The notes: a model not told the origin generated them from the sequence alone. 64,000 nt of DNA from Streptomyces sp. SCSIO 75703 (GCF_036607905.1 NZ_CP144555.1:3286001-3350000), one strand, 5' to 3'; shown: positions 1 to 10,745, counted from the first letter of the stretch. A program made the numbers and translations.

Positions 1-1
1 G

Positions 2-1090
2 GCGATCAACCTCGGCCAGGGCTTCCCGGACACGGACGGCCCCGAGGAGGTCCGGGAGGCGGCCGTGCGGGCGCTGCGCGACGGACGCGGCAACCAGTAC
101 CCGCCGGGCCCCGGCGTGCCCGAACTGCGCGCCGCGGTCTCCGAACACCAACAGCGCTTCTACGGCCTCTCCTTCGACCCCGACACCGAGGTCCTGGTCA
201 CCGCCGGCGCCACCGAGGCCATCGCCGCCACCATGCTGGCGCTTCTGGAACCGGGCGACGAGGTGGTGGCCCTGGAGCCGTACTACGACTCCTACGCGGC
301 CTGTGTCGCCATGGCGGGCGGCACGCGCGTGCCGGTGACGCTGCGCCCGCACGAGGGCGCCTTCCGGCTCGACCTGGACGAGCTGCGCGACGCGGTCACC
401 GACCGCACCCGCCTGCTGCTGATCAACACCCCGCACAACCCGACCGGCACCGTGCTGACCCGCGAGGAGCTGACGGCCGTCGCGGAACTGGCCGTGGAGC
501 GGGACCTGCTGGTCGTCACCGACGAGGTCTACGAACACCTGGTCTTCGACGGCGCCGAACACCTCCCGCTCGCCTCCTTCCCCGGGATGCGCGAGCGCAC
601 GGTGACCATCGGCTCGGCCGGCAAGACCCTGTCGTTCACCGGCTGGAAGGTCGGCTGGGTCACGGCGCCGCCCGCGCTGGTCGTGGCGGTCCGCTCGGCC
701 AAGCAGTACCTGACCTTCGTGGCCTCGGGCCCGTTCCAGTACGCGGTCGCGGTGGCCCTCGCGCTGCCCGACGCCTACTTCGACGGGTTCCGCGAGGACA
801 TGCGCGCCAGGCGGGACCTGCTGGCGACGGGACTCCAGGAGGCCGGCTTCGGCGTCTACCGCCCGGCCGGCACCTACTTCGTCACCACCGACATCCGCCC
901 CCTCGGCGAGACCGACGGCTTCGCCTTCTGCCGGAGCCTGCCCGAGCGGGCCGGGGTGGTCGCCATCCCGAACGCGGTCTTCTACGACGACCGGAAGGCG
1001 GGCGCCCCCTTCGTCCGCTTCGCCTTCTGCAAGCGGACCGAGGTGCTGGGGGAGGCCGTGCGGCGGCTCACGGCGCTCTCCGCGGGCTGA
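2..1090 (+). CDS. PLP-dependent class I/II aminotransferase (5' end outside window)
   Basis: Fold-type I aminotransferase that moves an amino group between an amino acid and a 2-oxo acid. The reading frame is open from base 2, so the start lies upstream of the window; the first visible residues are AINLGQGFPDTDGP, typical near the N-terminus of this family. The NPTG motif precedes the cofactor-binding Asp/Tyr region (TDEVYEHL), and the Schiff-base lysine is in SAGKTLSFTGWK (codon at 623-625). The family includes DapC-like, methionine and kynurenine aminotransferases; the substrate cannot be told from sequence. Streptomyces often carry an 'aspartate aminotransferase' just before clpB, which fits. 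It converges on the YbjN gene. Confidence 0.9.
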   Translation, partial: AINLGQGFPDTDGPEEVREAAVRALRDGRGNQYPPGPGVPELRAAVSEHQQRFYGLSFDPDTEVLVTAGATEAIAATMLALLEPGDEVVALEPYYDSYAACVAMAGGTRVPVTLRPHEGAFRLDLDELRDAVTDRTRLLLINTPHNPTGTVLTREELTAVAELAVERDLLVVTDEVYEHLVFDGAEHLPLASFPGMRERTVTIGSAGKTLSFTGWKVGWVTAPPALVVAVRSAKQYLTFVASGPFQYAVAVALALPDAYFDGFREDMRARRDLLATGLQEAGFGVYRPAGTYFVTTDIRPLGETDGFAFCRSLPERAGVVAIPNAVFYDDRKAGAPFVRFAFCKRTEVLGEAVRRLTALSAG

Positions 1091-1143
1091 GAGCGGCGGG
1101 GCCGGACCGACGAGAACCCGGCGGCGGCGTGGGGGCCGGGAAG

Positions 1144-1193
1144 GGGGTGAGCCCGGTGGCGGTGCCGGGTACAGGGGTGAGCCCGGCGGCGGT
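1144..1193. repeat. Two-copy 20-bp direct repeat, 30-bp period
   Basis: A GGGGTGAGCCCGG(T/C)GGCGGT unit occurs at 1144-1163 and 1174-1193, with one mismatch, between the convergent aminotransferase and YbjN genes. No role is evident; it may be replication slippage in non-coding DNA. Confidence 0.6.
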
Positions 1194-1251
1194 ACGGGGC
1201 CGCGCGCGGCGGCCCGTGCCCCGGCACCGGGCTCCTGTTCCGGGTGGCGGA

Positions 1252-1803
1252 CTACTCGCCGTCCTGCTCCGCCGGCTTGTCCGCCTGGCCGGCCCCGTCG
1301 GCCTCGCCGGCGTCCTGCTCCAGGCCGAGCTGCTCCACGAGCCACCGGTCGAACTCGATGGCGGCGCGGACCCAGCTCACCGTGGAGGAGACGAAGTGCT
1401 CCAGGCTGACGCCCATGCCGATCAGCATCTGCGCCTCGCCGATGAGGCGGACGGTGCCGTCGTCGTGGGTGTGCGTGTAGACCTTCGGCCACAGGGTGCG
1501 GCGGTTCCAGTCGTCGACGGACTCCAGAAGCTGCGGCTTCTCGTCGATCTGGTGGGGGCGGTCGTAGAACGTCCGCACCGAGAAGACCTGCTGGTCACCC
1601 TCGCCGCGGAACATGAAGTACGTGCGGAACTGCTCCCACGGCGCCGCGAGGTCGCCCTCGTCGTCGACGACGTACTTCAGCTCCATCTGTTCCAGGAGCT
1701 GCTTCACGAGATCCTGATCCGGGACGACGGGGCCCGCCGGTCCTTGGGGCTGCGGGTCGGGCTGGCCCCCGAAATTCGGAATCGAGGACGGGTCGATGCT
1801 CAC
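1252..1803 (-). CDS. YbjN domain-containing protein
   Basis: A 183-aa cytoplasmic protein. The central part (about residues 35-155) fits the YbjN fold, also described as type III secretion chaperone-like, found next to clpB in many actinomycetes. The biochemical role is unknown; the fold suggests chaperone or protein-binding activity. The N-terminus is Pro/Gly-rich and the C-terminal 20 residues are Ala/Asp/Glu-rich, probably disordered. The GTG at 1803 is preferred because GAAGGGA lies upstream at a normal distance; the frame continues 20 codons further up without a better signal. Transcribed in the same direction as clpB, downstream of it and after two hairpins. Confidence 0.8.
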   Translation of the reverse strand: MSIDPSSIPNFGGQPDPQPQGPAGPVVPDQDLVKQLLEQMELKYVVDDEGDLAAPWEQFRTYFMFRGEGDQQVFSVRTFYDRPHQIDEKPQLLESVDDWNRRTLWPKVYTHTHDDGTVRLIGEAQMLIGMGVSLEHFVSSTVSWVRAAIEFDRWLVEQLGLEQDAGEADGAGQADKPAEQDGE

Positions 1804-1859
1804 CGAGTATTTCCCTTCGTACGGATCTGGCCATCCTCCCTCATGCGGGGAGGGGGGTG

Positions 1860-1885
1860 GCAAGCCCGCCGGGCGGCGGGCTTGC
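1860..1885. terminator. Hairpin, 11-bp perfect stem
   Basis: GCAAGCCCGCC, loop GGGC, GGCGGGCTTGC. It lies between clpB and the YbjN gene, so with the 1921-1954 hairpin it probably ends clpB transcripts. It lacks a clear T-tract, as is usual in Streptomyces. Confidence 0.65.
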
Positions 1886-1920
1886 GCCGTCTGACGCGAT
1901 CCGGCCGGTCCGCGGCGGCC

Positions 1921-1954
1921 GGCGCCCCGCCCGCCGCCGCACGGGCGGGGCGCC
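1921..1954 (-). terminator. clpB terminator hairpin, 12-bp perfect stem
   Basis: GGCGCCCCGCCC pairs with GGGCGGGGCGCC across a 10-nt loop, starting 18 bases after the clpB stop codon. Position and strength support a clpB terminator. Confidence 0.75.
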
Positions 1955-1972
1955 GTGTCCCGCGAGGAGCGC

Positions 1973-4570
<2,598 letters not shown>

Positions 4571-4641
4571 GGTCTGGCTCTCCTCCTCGGGGTCGGCGGT
4601 GCGCCCTGTCTCCCAGCGCTGACATGCTCAGCGTGTATAAA

Positions 4642-4662
4642 GTTGAGTCTATTCCACTCAAG
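4642..4662 (-). promoter_or_regulatory. HAIR (HspR operator) of clpB
   Basis: GTTGAGT-N7-ACTCAAG matches the HspR-associated inverted repeat (CTTGAGT-N7-ACTCAAG) with one outer mismatch. Read on the minus strand, TTGAGT followed 16 bases later by TATACA could be the -35/-10 boxes of the clpB promoter, so HspR would cover the -35 region. HspR itself is encoded at 10285-10740. Confidence 0.93.
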
Positions 4663-4858
4663 GAGAAAACGGCACGCACCACCGGCGCGGCGACGGGCCG
4701 AGCCGGTGGTGCGGAGGGATCCCGAGTGCCCGGGAAGGGGCGGGAGTACCGCCCGGTGGCGCGCGCACCGGGCCGGCGGGCGGCCCCGGGCCGCCGCGCG
4801 AGTGCTTTTTCGGCCAGGATCGGAACCGGCCGAGTTCATGACATGTCCCGGAAAACGA

Positions 4859-4897
4859 CAGCGGCGTCACCGTGTTCAGGTCACGGTGACGCCGCTG
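4859..4897 (-). terminator. Rho-independent terminator, 16-bp perfect stem
   Basis: CAGCGGCGTCACCGTG pairs perfectly with CACGGTGACGCCGCTG across a 7-nt loop. On the minus strand a T-rich run (TCGTTTTCC) follows directly. It ends the transcript of the Rieske-like gene, whose stop is at 4942. Confidence 0.9.
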
Positions 4898-4941
4898 CGG
4901 GGGGAAGCGCCTGAGCGATCTTTTACGACGGGGGAATCGCG

Positions 4942-5277
4942 TCAGGCGCTGCGGGGGGTGGCCGAGATGGTCCTCAGGTCGGAGTCCTCCGGCTCGGCGA
5001 GCCGGTGGTCCCGTTGGTCCAGGTTCACAAAGATCATTCCGTACCGGATGGCACACCGCACGGGCTGCGGCGCCCCCCGAGGCCGCCGCAGGCACCGGTA
5101 CGCCCGTACGTCACCGTCCTCCTCCAGCGTGACCACGACCGGCTCGCCGAAGACCGTCACCATCAGCGAGTCGCCGGCCTGGGGGAGCGCGGTGACCAGA
5201 TCGATGAAGTGCCAGCCGGAGCGGTAGGCCGTCGCCATCTCGCGGCGGAAGGAGCGGTCGTCAGGTGGAGTAGTCAT
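4942..5277 (-). CDS. Small Rieske-like protein with degenerate cluster ligands
   Basis: An 111-aa protein with the outline of a Rieske oxygenase N-terminal domain: a W-x-F-I-D-L-V-T-A-L-P start, GDSLMVTVFGEPVVV, a DGDVRAYRC strand and a closing GMIFVNLD. The usual C-x-H ... C-x2-H cluster ligands are not intact: where CPHRGAP is expected the sequence is CLRRPRGAP, and no second CxxH is present. It therefore probably cannot bind a 2Fe-2S cluster. The ATG at 5277 is two bases past the stop of the peptide gene, so the two are co-transcribed. Role unknown; it may be a binding or accessory protein for the peptide module. Confidence 0.75.
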   Translation of the reverse strand: MTTPPDDRSFRREMATAYRSGWHFIDLVTALPQAGDSLMVTVFGEPVVVTLEEDGDVRAYRCLRRPRGAPQPVRCAIRYGMIFVNLDQRDHRLAEPEDSDLRTISATPRSA

Positions 5278-5278
5278 G

Positions 5279-5464
5279 TCACGACCAGATGGTGTCATTC
5301 GTGATGGCGCGCGCGTCCTGGCCGGCGGACGCGGCGGACACCACTGACTCGGCACTGCTCGCTCGCCCGTCGTTGTGCGCAGTGGCGAGGCCATTCAGCG
5401 TTCCGAAGGCCACAACGGCGGAGAAGGCGGCGACAAGCACCGAGCGAAGCAATCTCTTAGACAT
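5279..5464 (-). CDS. Small exported peptide precursor ending in NDTIWS
   Basis: A 61-aa protein. A KR-containing N-terminus is followed by a hydrophobic stretch (about residues 5-28) and a likely signal-peptidase site after LATA, leaving a mature peptide of about 33 residues rich in Ser/Ala and ending DTIWS. No Cys residues and no membrane segment remain after cleavage. It heads an operon with the Rieske-like gene and is divergent from the LuxR-type pair, an arrangement seen for signalling peptides and their regulators. The alternative start GTG at 5482 has a better ribosome site (GAGGGGA) and would add six residues (MRTKPT). Function not recognised. Confidence 0.75.
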   Translation of the reverse strand: MSKRLLRSVLVAAFSAVVAFGTLNGLATAHNDGRASSAESVVSAASAGQDARAITNDTIWS

Positions 5465-5568
5465 AGTCGGCTTCGTCCTCACTTGAAGGTCCCCTCTTCC
5501 CCCGTCGGATAAGACGATGGCTCATTCAGGCACGTCATGGCCACACGATCGGTGCATCATGTTCCTGC

Positions 5569-6606
5569 ATGTTCAGGACCCTGGGGGGTGGAGATTTGAC
5601 AATAAATCGGACCAACGAGACACATCCCCACAGCATTACTGAACTGTGCGGGGAGGGAGGGCGTCTCTACGCGAACGCACTGCGCACAGGACGTATCGCC
5701 CGCGCGGACGTGGCGCACGCCCCGTGCCTGATGGAACTCGCGCTCCTGCACCCCGATCCGGACGACGCCGACTGGCTGCGCCCCGTGGCCCCCTCGGTGG
5801 CCCTCGCCCAGCGGCTCAATCCCATCGAACAGGAGATCGCCGAGCGCCGGCGCACCTCGATCGAGCTGGCCGAGGTGTTCGAACCGTTCATGGCGCTCAG
5901 CGCCCAGGGCGCCACCCCCACCCACTCGATCGCCGTACTGGAGGGCCTCGACCGCATCAACTCCGCGCTCGACCTCGCCACCAACCAGTGCACCAACGAG
6001 GTGCTGACCGTCCAGCCCAGCGCCCGCCACCCCGAACGCCGCGTCATCGAGGGCCTGGAGCGCGACAAGACCCTCACCGAACGCGGGGTGCGCATCCGCA
6101 CCCTCTACCAGCACACGGCCCGCTACAGCCCCGAACGGCTCGCGTACGTCGACCGGTTCACCAACGGCAAGGCCGAGTACCGCACCATCGACGAACTCGT
6201 CGAACGCCTCATCATCTGCGACGAGACGGTCGCCTTCATCCCGGTGCGCGACGACCGCCAGGTCGCCCTGGAGATCCGCCACCCCGGGCTCGTCGGCTAT
6301 CTCGTCAAGGTCTTCGAGTTCATGTGGGGCCGCGCCGTCCCGCTCAGCGCCGGCGCCCCCTACGAGACGGCCCCCGACGGCATCACCGACATCCAGCACT
6401 CCATCGCCAAGCTCCTCGTGGAGGGCCACGTCGACGAGGCCATCGCCCGCCGCCTCGGCATGAACGTCCGCACCTGCCGCGCCCACATCGCCAAGCTGGC
6501 CACCGCGCTCGGCAGCGGCAGCCGCGCCCAGCTCGGCTACCTCATCGCCCAGTCGGGCATCCTCGAACAGGACCAGCCGGCCCCCGGCGAAGGACGGCGC
6601 CCGTGA
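5569..6606 (+). CDS. LuxR-HTH transcriptional regulator, paralogue 1
   Basis: A regulator of up to 345 aa. The N-terminal half is a family-specific domain starting CGEGGRLYANALRTGRI and continuing to the LALLHPDPDD region. The middle part (about 140-260) runs from EVLTVQPSARH to FIPVRDDRQVALEIRHP and resembles the phospholipase-D-like sensor fold of TrmB-type regulators, a weak match by eye. The last 65 residues are a LuxR helix-turn-helix (DEAIARRLGMNVRTCRAHIAKL). No receiver domain is present. The start is uncertain: ATG at 5569, or TTG at 5596 with GGTGGAG just ahead. Its stop overlaps the next gene (GTGA). It is divergent from the exported peptide gene. Confidence 0.85.
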   Translation: MFRTLGGGDLTINRTNETHPHSITELCGEGGRLYANALRTGRIARADVAHAPCLMELALLHPDPDDADWLRPVAPSVALAQRLNPIEQEIAERRRTSIELAEVFEPFMALSAQGATPTHSIAVLEGLDRINSALDLATNQCTNEVLTVQPSARHPERRVIEGLERDKTLTERGVRIRTLYQHTARYSPERLAYVDRFTNGKAEYRTIDELVERLIICDETVAFIPVRDDRQVALEIRHPGLVGYLVKVFEFMWGRAVPLSAGAPYETAPDGITDIQHSIAKLLVEGHVDEAIARRLGMNVRTCRAHIAKLATALGSGSRAQLGYLIAQSGILEQDQPAPGEGRRP

Positions 6607-7664
6607 CCGCACCCACGCACCCGGAGGAGAGACCGCCGCACCCCGACGCCGGACCGCCGCACCCCACCGCGAGCCCCCCGCACCCCGGGCACGGCCCGGA
6701 GGACCTGTGCCCGGCCGGGACCGAGCTGTACGCCCGCGCCCTGCGCGAGGGCCGGCTGCCCGCCGCCCAGGCCGGGCCGGCACCCTGCCTCGCCGAGTTC
6801 GGCCTCCTCCAGCCCGCCGTCGGCGCCCCGAGCTGGCTGGAGCCGGTGGCCCCCGCCGTCGCCCTGCACCGGCTGCTGGCCGCCTCCGCGCACCGCGTCG
6901 CCGGCGAACGCCGCCGCGAGGCCCGGCTCGCCGAGACCTTCGAACCCCTCATGCGCATCGACGGCCGCCGCACCGCCGGCGAGGACACCGGCGCCCTGCG
7001 CGTCCTGAGCGGCCTGCCCACCATCAACCAGGCCATCGGCGAGGCCATGGCCGAGGCCACCGCCGAACTCCTCTGCGTGCAGCCCGCCTCCCACTACTCC
7101 GGCCGCCGCGGCGAGGTGATGCACGAGGTCTCGCTGCGCCGCGACCAGGCCATGCTCGACCGCGGCGCCCGCATCCGCGCCCTCTACCAGCACACCCAGC
7201 GCCACCTGCCGCTGGTCCGGGCCCGCTACGAGCAACTGCGCGGCGACGCCGAGGCCCGCTCCCTGGACGAGGTCACCGACCGGCTCATCGTGGTCGACCG
7301 CAGGGTCGCCTTCATCCCCGCCGAGAAGGACGCCACCCTCGCCCTGGAGGTCCGCCACCCCGCGCTGCTCTCCTACTTCACGACCGTCTTCGAGCGCCTG
7401 TGGCGGCTCGCCACCCCCATGTACCCCCGGGCGGCCCCGCTGCCCTCCCTGGGCGGCGTGACGCCCCGCCAGCGGGCCATCGCGGCCCTCCTGGTCGAAG
7501 GGCACACCGACACCGCCATCGCCGCCCGCCTCGGCATGAACGTCCGTACCGCCCGGGTGCACATCGCCAAGCTCGCCGCGACGCTCGGCAGCGAGAGCCG
7601 CGCCCAGCTCGGCTACCTCATCGGGCGCTCGGGGATCCTTGACCCGGAGGCCCCGGGGCGCTGA
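6603..7664 (+). CDS. LuxR-HTH transcriptional regulator, paralogue 2
   Basis: A 353-aa paralogue of the preceding gene, translationally coupled to it by a GTGA overlap at 6603-6606. The first 37 residues carry repeated P-P-H-P segments (low complexity), then the same domain order follows: CPAGTELYARALREG, a middle sensor-like part (LLCVQPASH ... FIPAEKDATLALEVRHP), and a C-terminal LuxR HTH (DTAIAARLGMNVRTARVHIAKL). Co-expression of two close paralogues suggests heterodimers or two ligand specificities, which is inference. Its last 47 bases overlap the convergent third paralogue. Confidence 0.85.
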   Translation: MTAPTHPEERPPHPDAGPPHPTASPPHPGHGPEDLCPAGTELYARALREGRLPAAQAGPAPCLAEFGLLQPAVGAPSWLEPVAPAVALHRLLAASAHRVAGERRREARLAETFEPLMRIDGRRTAGEDTGALRVLSGLPTINQAIGEAMAEATAELLCVQPASHYSGRRGEVMHEVSLRRDQAMLDRGARIRALYQHTQRHLPLVRARYEQLRGDAEARSLDEVTDRLIVVDRRVAFIPAEKDATLALEVRHPALLSYFTTVFERLWRLATPMYPRAAPLPSLGGVTPRQRAIAALLVEGHTDTAIAARLGMNVRTARVHIAKLAATLGSESRAQLGYLIGRSGILDPEAPGR

Positions 7665-8661
7665 CCCCCGCGGCCGGGCCCGGCGGACCGTCCAGGCCCG
7701 CCTGGGCGATCCGCACGCCGAGCTGGGTGCGGCTGGCCGCGCCGAGGGTCTCGGAGAGGCGGGCGATGTGCGCCCGGCAGGTACGCACGCTGATCCCCAG
7801 CCGCTCGGCGATCACCGCGTCCTGATGGCCCTCGGCCAGCAGCGCGGCGATGGAACGCTCACGGTGGGAGATCCCCTCGATGCCGGTGTCCGGCAGCGGC
7901 GCCGTCAACGGGATCGCCAGCCGCCACATCCGCTCGAAGACGGTCACCAGGTAGGCGACGAGCGCCGGGTGCCGCAACTCCAGCGCCATCGTGCGCTCGG
8001 CGTTGGCCGGGATGAAGGCGACGGTACGGTCGAAGAGGATGAGCCGGTCGACGACCTCGTCCAGCGTCCGCGCCTCGACCGCGTCGCCCATCAGCTCCAG
8101 GTAGTTGAGCAGCCCCTGCCCGTGCCGGGCCACGTGCGTGTAGAGGTCCCGCATCCGCACCCCCCGCCCGCGCAGCGCCAGCGCCCGGTGCAGTCCCTCC
8201 GACAGTTCGTGCTCGCGCCGGATGCCGCCCGGCTGCACGGTGAGCACCTCCGAGGCGCACGCCTCGGTCGCCTCGTCCATCGCCGCCTGGATGCGGGCCA
8301 GTCCGTCCAGCACCCGGATCGCGGTGCCCTCGGTGCCGGGCGGCGCCCCGAGCCGGCTGCCGAGGCCCGCGTACCACTCGAAGGCGGCCACCGCCGAGCC
8401 GACCCGGCGCTGGCCCGCGCTGACCTCGTCGTACACCTCGCGCAGCAGCCGGGTCATGACCTCCTGCGGGGACGTCGGCACCAGCCAGTCCATGTCGTCC
8501 GGGTCGGGATGCAGCAGGGCCAGTTCCAGCAGGCACGGCACCGGCTCGGCGTCACGGCGGGCGACCCGGCCGCGGCGCACGGCCCGGGAGTACACGCGGT
8601 CCCCGGCCGCGCACAGCCGGTCGGCACCGTGTGGATGCTGCTCCGCCCCGCGCCCGGCCAT
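7618..8661 (-). CDS. LuxR-HTH transcriptional regulator, paralogue 3
   Basis: A 347-aa third member of the same family, on the opposite strand: CAAGDRVYSRAVRRGRV, LALLHPDPDDMDW, then EVLTVQPGGIRRE, FIPANAERTMALELRHP and the HTH DAVIAERLGISVRTCRAHIARL. The LHPDPDD signature is shared with paralogue 1, so these two look closer to each other in that domain. The ATG at 8661 was chosen because conserved sequence begins just after it; the frame is open 24 codons further up. The final codons are antisense to the last 47 bases of paralogue 2. Confidence 0.82.
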   Translation of the reverse strand: MAGRGAEQHPHGADRLCAAGDRVYSRAVRRGRVARRDAEPVPCLLELALLHPDPDDMDWLVPTSPQEVMTRLLREVYDEVSAGQRRVGSAVAAFEWYAGLGSRLGAPPGTEGTAIRVLDGLARIQAAMDEATEACASEVLTVQPGGIRREHELSEGLHRALALRGRGVRMRDLYTHVARHGQGLLNYLELMGDAVEARTLDEVVDRLILFDRTVAFIPANAERTMALELRHPALVAYLVTVFERMWRLAIPLTAPLPDTGIEGISHRERSIAALLAEGHQDAVIAERLGISVRTCRAHIARLSETLGAASRTQLGVRIAQAGLDGPPGPAAGVSAPGPPGQGSPSAR

Positions 8662-8888
8662 CGCCCATCCCACCCCCGGTTCCGGCTGTTTCCGCAGCGC
8701 AACTATGCGCGGCCGGGACCGGGTCCGCAACACGGGCCGGCAGCGGGCGGCGGCCGGTTGGCGCCGGTTGGCCCGGGTATGCCCGGACGGTCCTCCGGGC
8801 CGGTCGGCGAGGCCCGGTCCGCGCGCTCCGGCGGGGGCGGGCCGGGCCGTCCGGCTCCCGGCGGGCGCGGCCCGTCAGCGGCGGACGG

Positions 8889-9995
8889 TCACTTCAGCCC
8901 GATCTCCGCGCAGGCCGCCGCGTACGCGCCGGTGCAGATGTCGGACACCTTGTAGATGCCGTCCGCGACGACCGTCGCCTTGATGTTCTCCTTCGTCAGC
9001 GCCACCACCGGCACCAACTGCGCCGGGACGCCCTTGTGCGTGGGGCTGTCGACCTTGTCCCGGGTGAGCGCGTCGAACTGGATGTCCCGGCCCTGCACCC
9101 GGGCCACCGCCATCTCCGCGGCGTTCTCCGCCTCCCGCGGGTAGGACTTGTACACGCTCATGTACTGCTCGCCCGCGATGATCCGCCGCACCGCCGGGAG
9201 TTCGGCGTCCTGCCCGGTGATCGGGGGCAGCTTCGTCACCCCGGCGGCCTCCAGCGCCTTGATGACCCCGCCGGCCATGCCGTCGTTGGCGGAGTACACG
9301 GCGGCGATCTCGTCCGCGCCGATCGCGGCGATCGCCTCGGCCATGTTCGCCTGGGCGTTCTCCGGCTTCCAGTCCTTGGTGTCGTAGGACTTGGCGATCG
9401 TCACCTTGCCGTTCAGTTCGGACAGCGCCCCCGCCTTGAACTGCTTGGCGTTCGGGTCGGTCGACGAGCCGTTCATCATGACGATCTTCTCGGAGCTGCT
9501 GCCGCTGACGCCCAGCGCCTCCAGCAGGGAGCGGCCCTGGACCTCGCCGACCAGCGCGTTGTCGAAGGAGATGTAGGCGTCGATCGGGCCCTCGGCGAGC
9601 CGGTCGTAGGCGATCACCGGGATGCCCGCGTCCTTCGCCTTCCGCACGCCCTCCGCGATCGCGTGCGCGTCCACCGCGTCCAGCACGATCACGTCGACCT
9701 TGTCGTCGATCATCTCCTGGAGCTGGTCGTTCTGCCTGGTCGCGCTCGATTCGGCGTTGGCGTACTCGACCCTGCCCTGCTCCCGGGTGAGGTCGGCGAC
9801 CTTCGCCTTGAAGATGGGGTAGTCGAACTCCTCGTACCTGGTGTTGTCCTTCTCGGGAAGCAACAGGCCGACGGTGATGTCGTTGCCCTTCGACGGGCTC
9901 GCGCCCCCGCCGCTGTCGGATGCCCCCAGTACGCCGCAGGCGCCCAGTGAGACGGTCATGGCGGACACGGCCGCGGATATGGCGATACGACGCAT
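8889..9995 (-). CDS. Sugar-binding ABC transporter lipoprotein (XylF/RbsB-like)
   Basis: A 368-aa periplasmic-binding-protein-like (Peripla_BP_4) lipoprotein expected to capture a pentose such as xylose at the outer face of the membrane. The N-terminus has a signal peptide and lipobox SLGAC with Cys20. Family features include ITVGLLLPEKDNTRYEEFDYP, DVIVLDAVDAHAIAEGV, YISFDNALVGEVQG and a late AVYSANDGMAGGVIKAL segment. No cognate ATPase or permease lies next to it, so it is an orphan in this window. The ATG at 9995 is preferred because it gives the signal peptide; a longer frame upstream has no coding look. Confidence 0.9.
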   Translation of the reverse strand: MRRIAISAAVSAMTVSLGACGVLGASDSGGGASPSKGNDITVGLLLPEKDNTRYEEFDYPIFKAKVADLTREQGRVEYANAESSATRQNDQLQEMIDDKVDVIVLDAVDAHAIAEGVRKAKDAGIPVIAYDRLAEGPIDAYISFDNALVGEVQGRSLLEALGVSGSSSEKIVMMNGSSTDPNAKQFKAGALSELNGKVTIAKSYDTKDWKPENAQANMAEAIAAIGADEIAAVYSANDGMAGGVIKALEAAGVTKLPPITGQDAELPAVRRIIAGEQYMSVYKSYPREAENAAEMAVARVQGRDIQFDALTRDKVDSPTHKGVPAQLVPVVALTKENIKATVVADGIYKVSDICTGAYAAACAEIGLK

Positions 9996-10226
9996 GCAGG
10001 AGCTCACTTCTGGTGACTTACGGACGCGGGTGCCGCATTGCAACCCAGGTGACTGAAAAGCCAACGCTCCGGCGCACCCACCGTCAAGCGGAACCACTTA
10101 ACGAGATGGCAACACCACGCTCCGCAGTCGTCGTGAAGACGGAGCGGAACCGCCTCCTGACTCCCTTCACAGCCACTCCACCCGGCACGCATGTACGGGG
10201 CATGCATCGAGCCGCCCCAACCACGG

Positions 10227-10266
10227 CCAGGGGCCCGGGAGTTCGACCGAACTCCCGGGCCCCTGG
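10227..10266. terminator. Bidirectional terminator, 19-bp perfect stem
   Basis: A perfect 19+19 base inverted repeat (CCAGGGGCCCGGGAGTTCG and its complement) separated by two bases. It lies 19 bases after the hspR stop and ends the dnaK operon; it also isolates the promoter of the sugar-binding lipoprotein gene. Confidence 0.92.
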
Positions 10267-10284
10267 ACCGTGTGCCGCGCGCCG

Positions 10285-10740
10285 TCAGTCCGGCGCCTGC
10301 TGCTGCCGCTTGGGCCGCCAGACCACCAACGCGCTGGTCTGCTGGACCTCCTGGTACGGGACCAGGTCCCGGCGGTAGGAGGCGTGCACCGCGGCCTCCC
10401 GCTGCCGCATCGCCGTCGCCGCGCCGTCGAGGGCGGACTCCAGCTCGGCGACGCGGGACTGGAGCGCGGCGACCTGGTTCTCCAGTTCGATGATGCGCTT
10501 GATGCCGGCCAGGTTGATGCCCTCGTCCTGCGACAACTGCTGCACCTGCCGGAGCAGTTCGATGTCACGGGCCGAGTAGCGCCGGCCGCGCCCGGCCGCC
10601 CGGTCCGGGGAGACCAGGCCCAGGCGGTCGTACTGGCGGAGGGTCTGTGGATGCAGACCGGAGAGCTGGGCCGCCACCGAGATGACGTAGACCGGAGTGT
10701 CCTCGGTCAGTTCATACGGGTTGCGCCGACGACCGTCCAT
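10285..10740 (-). CDS. hspR: HspR heat-shock repressor (MerR family)
   Basis: A 151-aa MerR-type repressor that binds HAIR sites with DnaK as co-repressor. The winged HTH is at the N-terminus (VYVISVAAQLSGLHPQTLRQYDRLGL, RRYSARDIELLRQVQQL), followed by a long coiled coil (IIELENQVAALQSRVAELESAL) and a C-terminal hydrophobic end of the type needed for DnaK contact. The ATG at 10740 lies five bases after the dnaJ stop with GGGAG upstream. It is the last gene of dnaK-grpE-dnaJ-hspR, giving autorepression through HAIR sites at dnaK and control of clpB. Confidence 0.96.
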   Translation of the reverse strand: MDGRRRNPYELTEDTPVYVISVAAQLSGLHPQTLRQYDRLGLVSPDRAAGRGRRYSARDIELLRQVQQLSQDEGINLAGIKRIIELENQVAALQSRVAELESALDGAATAMRQREAAVHASYRRDLVPYQEVQQTSALVVWRPKRQQQAPD

Positions 10741-10745
10741 CTCTC

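Larger units (their letters stand above)
4571..4941. other. clpB upstream region without genes
   Basis: The stretch holds the clpB promoter with its HAIR site (4642-4662) and, at the far end, the terminator of the Rieske-like gene (4859-4897). Between 4663 and 4858 no convincing gene, RNA or repeat was seen. Confidence 0.7.
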
